Origin: Bacteroides faecis MAJ27
GTDB taxonomy: Bacteria > Bacteroidota > Bacteroidia > Bacteroidales > Bacteroidaceae
Length of the DNA: 64,000 nucleotides
Reading direction: 5' to 3'
Assembly (NCBI RefSeq): GCF_900106755.1
Contig: NZ_FNNN01000011.1
Location: 62,001 to 126,000, forward strand
Positions 58,541 to 64,000 of the stretch are shown here, piece after piece. Each line of letters opens with the position of its first letter. Position 1 is the stretch's first letter. The translations under genes were made by a program, and so were the position numbers. Below the pieces are notes generated by a model. It did not search any database. It had not been told where the DNA came from and was given only the letters and a program-made list of their open reading frames with translations.

Positions 58541-58990
58541 ATGTTATCGTTAAACCTACCAGTATTCGACACTAAAATAAACGTACGAAACGGAAAAAAT
58601 GTAATTTTCGACGTGATTCGCAAACGATATGTCGCGCTTACCCCCGAAGAATGGGTACGTCAACACTTTGTTCACTTTCTTATTGCACACAAAGGATATC
58701 CGAGCGCGCTGCTTGCCAACGAGGTAATGGTCAAGCTGAACGGTACAACCAAAAGATGTGATACCGTGCTTTACCGGAGAGATCTGTCAGCGCGAATGAT
58801 CGTAGAATACAAAGCCCCGCACATCGAAATCACACAAGCCGTATTCGATCAGATAACCCGCTATAATATGGTGTTGAAAGTTGATTATCTGATAGTAAGC
58901 AACGGAATGCAACATTATTGTTGCCGGATAGATTATGCACATCAGAGTTATACCTTTCTTCAGGATATTCCCGATTATAACATCCTATAA
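58541..58990 (+). CDS. Solitary HsdR N-terminal-like (PD-D/ExK) protein
   Basis: The 149-residue protein resembles the N-terminal nuclease domain of type I restriction R subunits (HSDR_N_2). It has RKRYVALTPEEWVRQHF at the start and the nuclease core D-x(13)-E-x-K (RCDTVLYRRD, MIVEYKAP). The helicase domain of HsdR is absent and no methyltransferase or specificity gene is near, so it does not form a restriction system here. Similar stand-alone proteins are frequent in Bacteroidota; their role is not known to me. DNA cleavage or a repair role is possible. Confidence 0.82.
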   Translation: MLSLNLPVFDTKINVRNGKNVIFDVIRKRYVALTPEEWVRQHFVHFLIAHKGYPSALLANEVMVKLNGTTKRCDTVLYRRDLSARMIVEYKAPHIEITQAVFDQITRYNMVLKVDYLIVSNGMQHYCCRIDYAHQSYTFLQDIPDYNIL

Positions 58991-58992
58991 AA

Positions 58993-59071
58993 ATGGTGTC
59001 ACTATGTGCTTGGGATACTGACACTATACCAGACACATAGTATCAGTATCCCAAGCACATAGTGACACCAT
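58993..59071. terminator. 34-bp inverted repeat, probable bidirectional terminator
   Basis: Bases 58993-59026 pair with 59038-59071 with one mismatch (29 bp perfect from the outer end), loop of 11. It separates convergent genes that end at 58990 and 59114. The outer part shares the core GTGTCACTAT with the hairpin at 14325-14370. Confidence 0.7.
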
Positions 59072-59113
59072 AATATTATTGATTTCAGATACGTTGCAAA
59101 CGATATTCTATTT

Positions 59114-62100
59114 TTACATATTCGTATCTTTTTTCACATCATTATCCTTCTTCTTACTAAATCTTTCCTGCAATTTCTGCATCAATTCATAGAAGTTAGG
59201 AATATAAATCGTCGCTAATAAAGTATTCATTGCCATACCGAAAACGACCGCAGTCCCCAATGCTATACGACTCTGTGCACCGGCTCCGGCAGCGAAAAGC
59301 AAAGGCATCACCCCTAATACAAAAGCAAAAGAAGTCATCAGAATCGGGCGCAAACGAACATGTCCAGCTTCGTATGCCGCCTCACGAATAGAGTTTCCTT
59401 CGGCACGAAAATCACGGGCAAATTCTACAATCAGAATACCGTTTTTGGCCGAAAGTGCAACAAGCAGGATAATACCAATTTGTGTATAGACACTGACCGA
59501 AGTCCCCATGATCAGACAGCCTATCATCGCTCCCAGCAGAGCTACAGGCAACCCGATAACAGCAGCTACCGGACTGGTCCAGCTTTCATACTGCGCAGCC
59601 AGAACCAAGAAAGCTACAATTAAAGCCATAACCAAAACAACAGTAGTAGTATTTCCCGCCTGCGTTTCCTGATAGGCAACCGATGTCCATTCATAACCAA
59701 ATTCGTCTCCCAACTGTTCTTTGAACAAAGCTTCCATTTCTTGAATAGCCTGTCCTGAGCTACTGCCGGGAGCTACGTTACAGGTCAGAGCAGCTGTCGA
59801 ATACATATTGTAACGATTGATCTGATCCTGCCCCAACCGTTCTTCCACTTTGGTAAAGGAAGAAAGAGGCACCATCTCTCCTGCCGAGTTGGCAACACTT
59901 AGTTTTAAAACGTCATCAATAACCCGTTGCGCCTGGTCACGTGCTTCTATTTTCACTTGATAAATGTGGCCAAATTCAACAAAATCATTCACGTATGCCG
60001 CACCCATATAGTAACTTAATGTCGAGAATACATCATTTAGGGCAATACCCATGAATTGCACTTTATCACGGTCGATATTCAAGAAGTATTGCGGAACATT
60101 TGCCTGGTACTGGCTGGATACAGAAGCCAAAGCCGGTTTGGAATGATAAGAAGCAAGCAGCGAGTTAATAGCCTGTTGCATTTCCGTCGGCCCTAAATTT
60201 CTCCGGTCCTCCAGCTGAAGTTGCAAACCACCGGAGGCACCCAAACCGGGAATAGCCGGAGGTACCATAGCAAATGCCTGGCCAGCCTGGATTTCCATAT
60301 ACGCTTCCCCATTAAAACGGTCGACAACGGCAGCAGCCGTATGCTCCTTCCCTTTCCTTTCATCCCAGTTTTTCAGAACAACAAAATAGGTAGCGGAATT
60401 GCTCTGCTCACCTCCTCCCATTACGGAAAAACCGGAGATTCCAATATAATTCTCCACTTCCGGATAAGAATCTAAAATAGCATTGATTTTATCCCCGACA
60501 GCTTGCGTACGCTCCAGACTGGCTGCCGGAGGGAGCTGAACAACAGCTATAAAATAACCATCATCTTCATCCGGAATAAATGTCGACGGCCAACGCATAA
60601 AGAGTATGATGGCAATAACCGTCAAAACAGCAAAAGACACAAAAGAAATGACCGGGCGCTGGAGCAACCACTTCACCGTGCTGTCATACACTCCCTGCGT
60701 TTTATCATACGCTTTATTGAATCCCTTGTATATAAAGAAATTAGATGGTTTGCTCTTTTCCAAAAACAACGCACAGAGAGCAGGTGTCAGTGTCAATGAG
60801 TTAAAACCACTCAATACTGTGGAAGCAGCAATTGTCAATGCAAATTGCTTATACAACTGACCGGAAATTCCGCTGATCATCATCGTCGGAATAAATACGG
60901 CAAGCAGCACAAGCACCACTCCGACAATCGGTCCTGTAATTTCTCCCATGGCTTTCGTTACTGCTTCACGAGTCGAATATTGTCCGGTTTCCAATAATCT
61001 CGAAGCATTTTCAACCACCACTATGGCATCATCCACAACAATGGCAACTGCCAGAATCAATCCGAACAAAGTAAGCGTATTGATGGAAAAACCAAATGCT
61101 GCCATGACTGCCAGCGTACCGATTAATGATACAGGAATGGTGATACAAGGAATAATAACCGCTCTCCAGTTCTGCAAAAACAAGAAAATTACCAGTACCA
61201 CAAGCAGTGTTGTTTCAAAGAATGTCACCATTACCTCATCAATAGAGGCATGAATTACATCCGTTGTATCCAAGGTTACGTTATAGGCAATTCCTGCGGG
61301 AAAACTAGCTGCCATTTCCTCCATTTTTGCCTTCACCCCTTTTGAAACGTCCAGCGAATTGGAACCCGGTTGCTGATAGATAGCAATAGCTGCGGTAGGC
61401 TTACCTTTCAACCGGGATACTACATTATAAGAAGCAGACCCCAAATCTATTCGCGCAATATCTTTGAGACGAAGCATTGCCCCATCCTGTTCCCGACGAA
61501 TGATAATATTTCCAAATTGCTCCGGAGAAGTAAGTCGTCCCTGTACATTAAGCGTATATTGAAAAGCGTTTTTATTGTCCTTTCCAATAGGTTGACCGAT
61601 ATAACCGGCGGACACCTCCATATTCTGAGATTGGATAGACTGATACACTTGTGCCGGAGAGATGTTCCGGATACGCATGGCTTCAGGGTCCAGCCAGATA
61701 CGCATGGAGTAATCACCCGCTCCCATGACATTAACAGCCCCTACACCCGGCACACGCGATAACTGATCGACTAAATTCAGTTTTGCATAGTTAGTCAGAT
61801 AAAGACTGTTGTAAACGGAATCCTGCGAAGTCATTGTCAAAAACATGACGATATTGGAAGACTGTTTCTGCACCGTTACTCCCTGCACCACTACAGGCTC
61901 CGGCAGGGAGGACTGTGCAACACTTACCCTGTTCTGGACTTGCACGGTAGCCATATCAATATCTGTACCGACGGCAAATGTTATTGTCAACGAATATGCT
62001 CCCGAAGAGGAAGAATTTGAAGACATATAAAGCATACCGTCCACCCCATTCACCTGCTGTTCGATGGGAAGCCCTACTGTTTGGGCTACAGTTTCGGCAT

Positions 62101-62260
62101 TTGCACCGGGATAGACAGCCGACACTTGTACTGTCGGAGGCGTTATCTCGGGAAATTGCGCCACAGGTAATATATTGAGCGCGATCAAACCGGCTACCAC
62201 AATGAGCAGGGCAAGTACGGTAGCAAAGATTGGTCGGTTAATGAAAAACTTAGAAAACAT
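59114..62260 (-). CDS. RND efflux transporter, HAE1/AcrB type
   Basis: The 1048-residue inner-membrane pump has the AcrB plan: helix 1 ([17 protein letters not shown]), the first porter loop, the proton-relay aspartates in [14 protein letters not shown] and the relay lysine in [16 protein letters not shown], and a second loop with the [10 protein letters not shown] region. It exports drugs or bile-type compounds with the adaptor and outer-membrane channel encoded upstream in transcription order. Related pumps in Bacteroides fragilis are called Bme. The substrate cannot be told from sequence. Confidence 0.95.
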   Translation of the reverse strand: MFSKFFINRPIFATVLALLIVVAGLIALNILPVAQFPEITPPTVQVSAVYPGANAETVAQTVGLPIEQQVNGVDGMLYMSSNSSSSGAYSLTITFAVGTDIDMATVQVQNRVSVAQSSLPEPVVVQGVTVQKQSSNIVMFLTMTSQDSVYNSLYLTNYAKLNLVDQLSRVPGVGAVNVMGAGDYSMRIWLDPEAMRIRNISPAQVYQSIQSQNMEVSAGYIGQPIGKDNKNAFQYTLNVQGRLTSPEQFGNIIIRREQDGAMLRLKDIARIDLGSASYNVVSRLKGKPTAAIAIYQQPGSNSLDVSKGVKAKMEEMAASFPAGIAYNVTLDTTDVIHASIDEVMVTFFETTLLVVLVIFLFLQNWRAVIIPCITIPVSLIGTLAVMAAFGFSINTLTLFGLILAVAIVVDDAIVVVENASRLLETGQYSTREAVTKAMGEITGPIVGVVLVLLAVFIPTMMISGISGQLYKQFALTIAASTVLSGFNSLTLTPALCALFLEKSKPSNFFIYKGFNKAYDKTQGVYDSTVKWLLQRPVISFVSFAVLTVIAIILFMRWPSTFIPDEDDGYFIAVVQLPPAASLERTQAVGDKINAILDSYPEVENYIGISGFSVMGGGEQSNSATYFVVLKNWDERKGKEHTAAAVVDRFNGEAYMEIQAGQAFAMVPPAIPGLGASGGLQLQLEDRRNLGPTEMQQAINSLLASYHSKPALASVSSQYQANVPQYFLNIDRDKVQFMGIALNDVFSTLSYYMGAAYVNDFVEFGHIYQVKIEARDQAQRVIDDVLKLSVANSAGEMVPLSSFTKVEERLGQDQINRYNMYSTAALTCNVAPGSSSGQAIQEMEALFKEQLGDEFGYEWTSVAYQETQAGNTTTVVLVMALIVAFLVLAAQYESWTSPVAAVIGLPVALLGAMIGCLIMGTSVSVYTQIGIILLVALSAKNGILIVEFARDFRAEGNSIREAAYEAGHVRLRPILMTSFAFVLGVMPLLFAAGAGAQSRIALGTAVVFGMAMNTLLATIYIPNFYELMQKLQERFSKKKDNDVKKDTNM

Positions 62261-62346
62261 AATATATAAGTTTACGATTAATATTTAGTTAAGGACAAAT
62301 AGTTACTTGCCTACACCGTTCGGGGAAAACCAACAAACCGATCATA

Positions 62347-63456
62347 TCAAGGTATCGGCTTTATCTTCATTCCATCCCTGACTTTCATCAGAGCTTCGGT
62401 TACATATCGTTCCTGAGGTGAAAGTCCTCCCAATACTTGGCGTAAGGTATCATTAATCAATTGTCCTACCTCAATATGCCGATAACGTACTATATCCGAA
62501 TCATTAACAGCATACAGGAATTTACCGAGCTGATCGGTTCCGATTGAAGCCTCTTTCACAAGAACTGCATGATCAGCCTCTCCATAAGGCAATGTAATGC
62601 TGACGTACAATCCGCTTTTCAATACCCCCTGCGGATTGTCAAAGTTGGCACGAACCATCAAAGTTCCTGTATTCAAATCCACGTTCGGTGACAGATAATC
62701 CAGTGTTGCCGGATAAGTTTCAGCCCCCTCTTTCCCCAACTGAACCATAATCTTCTGCGGGAGGCTCTTCGCCGATTGCTGATTATTCATAGACATCTCC
62801 AGCCATTGATTATCAGCGACATTAAAATACGCGTACATCTGGTCGTCCTTATAAATAGTGGCCAATGTGACCGGTTGCAAAGAACCGCCTACATAGCTGC
62901 CGACATCGACTGTCGATTTACTGATTGTCCCGTCAAAAGGAGCACGGACATAGCAATACCCTAAATTTGTACGTGCTGTACTTAAAGCAGCTTCCGCATT
63001 GCTGACAGCCGCTACCCCCTCTTTCACAGACGATTCCGACTGCAACACTTGTATCTTACTCACAGCATCACTCTTCACCGCCTCTTTCATCCGGCTATAA
63101 TTATTACGAGCGTATTCCAGCTGCGCCTGAGCTGTTTTCAGTTCAGCTTCCGCCTGCGCCACTTTATCATTATATAAGGCAGGCTCTATTACAAACAGCA
63201 GTTGCCCCTTTTTTACCCGTCCGCCCGGTGTGTAAGAAACAGACTGTAATGTTCCGTTCACTCTGGCTACAAGATTTACAGTCTTCTCCGTCGTCAGATA
63301 GCCCGGATAATCTTTCGTCAAAGTGATATCCTTCACTATAGGTTTCGCTACGCTAATTGCCGGCGTCGGCATTCCCTTCATTGCCCCGGCGTTTTTTTTC
63401 TCCTTGCAACCAGTCAATACCGACAATACAAGAAAAATATACATTAGTTTTTTCAT
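62347..63456 (-). CDS. RND efflux periplasmic adaptor lipoprotein
   Basis: The 369-residue membrane-fusion protein has a lipobox (SVLTGC), a biotinyl-lipoyl-like half (LVARVNGTLQSVSYTPGGRV), a coiled-coil hairpin (residues 90-150, AQAEAELKTAQAQLEYARNN) and the matching second half (LGYCYVRAPFDGTISKSTVD), followed by a beta-barrel domain. It connects the pump (86 bp downstream) with the outer-membrane channel (33 bp upstream), all on one minus-strand transcript. Confidence 0.95.
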   Translation of the reverse strand: MKKLMYIFLVLSVLTGCKEKKNAGAMKGMPTPAISVAKPIVKDITLTKDYPGYLTTEKTVNLVARVNGTLQSVSYTPGGRVKKGQLLFVIEPALYNDKVAQAEAELKTAQAQLEYARNNYSRMKEAVKSDAVSKIQVLQSESSVKEGVAAVSNAEAALSTARTNLGYCYVRAPFDGTISKSTVDVGSYVGGSLQPVTLATIYKDDQMYAYFNVADNQWLEMSMNNQQSAKSLPQKIMVQLGKEGAETYPATLDYLSPNVDLNTGTLMVRANFDNPQGVLKSGLYVSITLPYGEADHAVLVKEASIGTDQLGKFLYAVNDSDIVRYRHIEVGQLINDTLRQVLGGLSPQERYVTEALMKVRDGMKIKPIP

Positions 63457-63489
63457 ATCCGTTAGGTTATATTTTATTTATAGATTCTT

Positions 63490-64000
63490 TTATTCTCTCC
63501 AACCGCCTCCCAGTGCTTTATAAAGATTTATCAGTTGCAGTAACGAGCTTCCCTGCGCCTGTACCAATTGATTCTCATAAGATAACAGAGACCGCTGTGC
63601 ATCAAGCACATTCTGGAAAGGAGAAAGTCCTTGTTTATAAAGTTCTAGTGAAAGCTTCAAGGTTTCGACACCCTGATTACGTACTTCCCGCAAAGCTACA
63701 ATCTGCTTGATCGAATTCCGGTAGGAGTTCATGGCATTATCCGTTTCTTGTACTGCAGTCAGAACCGTCTGATTAAATTGATTGATAGATTCATCCAACT
63801 GCGCCTTCGCCAGTCTTGTTGCATTTATCAGTTGCCCCCCGCTAAAGATTGTCCAGCTCAATGAAGGAGCAATCTCATAAGTCATACTTTTGCTTTTCAC
63901 CAGATCATTCAAATCACGGGCTGCATATCCAAACGAACCTTTCAGAAAGACCTTCGGCAACCAATCGGATTTGGATGCGCCGAGCAATGCGGCCTGAGCA
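63490..64000 (-). CDS. RND outer-membrane channel, TolC/NodT family (partial)
   Basis: The minus-strand frame is open to the window edge, so the 5' part of the gene is missing. The visible 170 residues are the C-terminal part of an outer-membrane efflux protein: the barrel strand SDWLPKVFLKGSFGYAA, the alpha-helical segment VQETDNAMNSYRNSIKQIVA and the end LYKALGGGWRE, typical of NodT-type channels. It is the first gene of the pump operon with the adaptor and RND protein. Confidence 0.92.
   Translation of the reverse strand, partial: AQAALLGASKSDWLPKVFLKGSFGYAARDLNDLVKSKSMTYEIAPSLSWTIFSGGQLINATRLAKAQLDESINQFNQTVLTAVQETDNAMNSYRNSIKQIVALREVRNQGVETLKLSLELYKQGLSPFQNVLDAQRSLLSYENQLVQAQGSSLLQLINLYKALGGGWRE

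Noticed and set aside
58541-58990. A complete type I restriction-modification locus
   Set aside because: Only the short N-terminal-like nuclease protein is present; hsdM, hsdS and the helicase part are missing.

Overview
The window is chromosomal DNA from a Bacteroides-type member of the Bacteroidota. The evidence is the complete batABCDE aerotolerance operon, Mfa/FimA-type fimbrillin genes, the Bacteroidota-specific DUF4295 gene after rpmB-rpmG, a Bacteroidota-type AMP nucleosidase, and many promoters with the TAnnTTTG -7 element (often with TTG about 19-20 nt upstream) in place of E. coli-like boxes. The species cannot be fixed from the sequence alone. No transposase, integrase, prophage or CRISPR array was seen.

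Layout. 1-5990: a GC-rich fimbrial locus (DUF3575 protein, FimB/Mfa2-like lipoprotein, two fimbrillin genes that each carry a reading-frame break, and an intact long fimbrillin with a C-terminal DUF1566-like domain). Two small membrane proteins that begin alike bracket it. 6045-14370: proS, an OmpR-type two-component system, a NEW3-protein/ABC-transporter operon on the minus strand, and two PepSY-like exported proteins. 14369-20043: a large tamB and the divergent tsaD. 20044-20469: a structured intergenic region with nested inverted repeats and four motifs exactly 22 bp apart. 20470-26597: cinA; then rpmB-rpmG-DUF4295; then ftsY-rimO-HU and an unusual HU-membrane-LysM fusion. 26725-35432: the MoxR/DUF58/Bat operon (eight genes). 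35498-48644: a small DNA-binding protein, a DUF2007-Usp fusion, a TPR protein with gyrA, clpC, htpG and a patatin with an outer-membrane barrel. 48672-49020: three tandem tRNA-Arg(ACG) genes. 49179-54933: dapA, ligA, trmD and pyrD-pyrK. 54966-56656: an XRE-type regulator followed by 1.2 kb of AT-rich DNA without genes. 56657-64000: holA, AMP nucleosidase, a solitary HsdR-N nuclease-like protein and an RND efflux operon that runs off the right edge.

How the genes fit together. Much of the window concerns the envelope: fimbriae, TamB, the Bat complex, the patatin barrel, the RND pump and the HU-LysM protein, which looks like a physical link between DNA and peptidoglycan. Most of the rest is housekeeping: translation (proS, rpmB, rpmG, rimO, tsaD, trmD, tRNA-Arg), replication and repair (gyrA, ligA, holA), protein quality control (clpC, htpG), and lysine and pyrimidine synthesis. 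The least explained items are the HU-TM-LysM fusion, the 22-bp-phased motif array before cinA, the tamB start without a standard start codon, the two adjacent frame-broken fimbrillins, and the empty 1.2 kb next to the XRE regulator.
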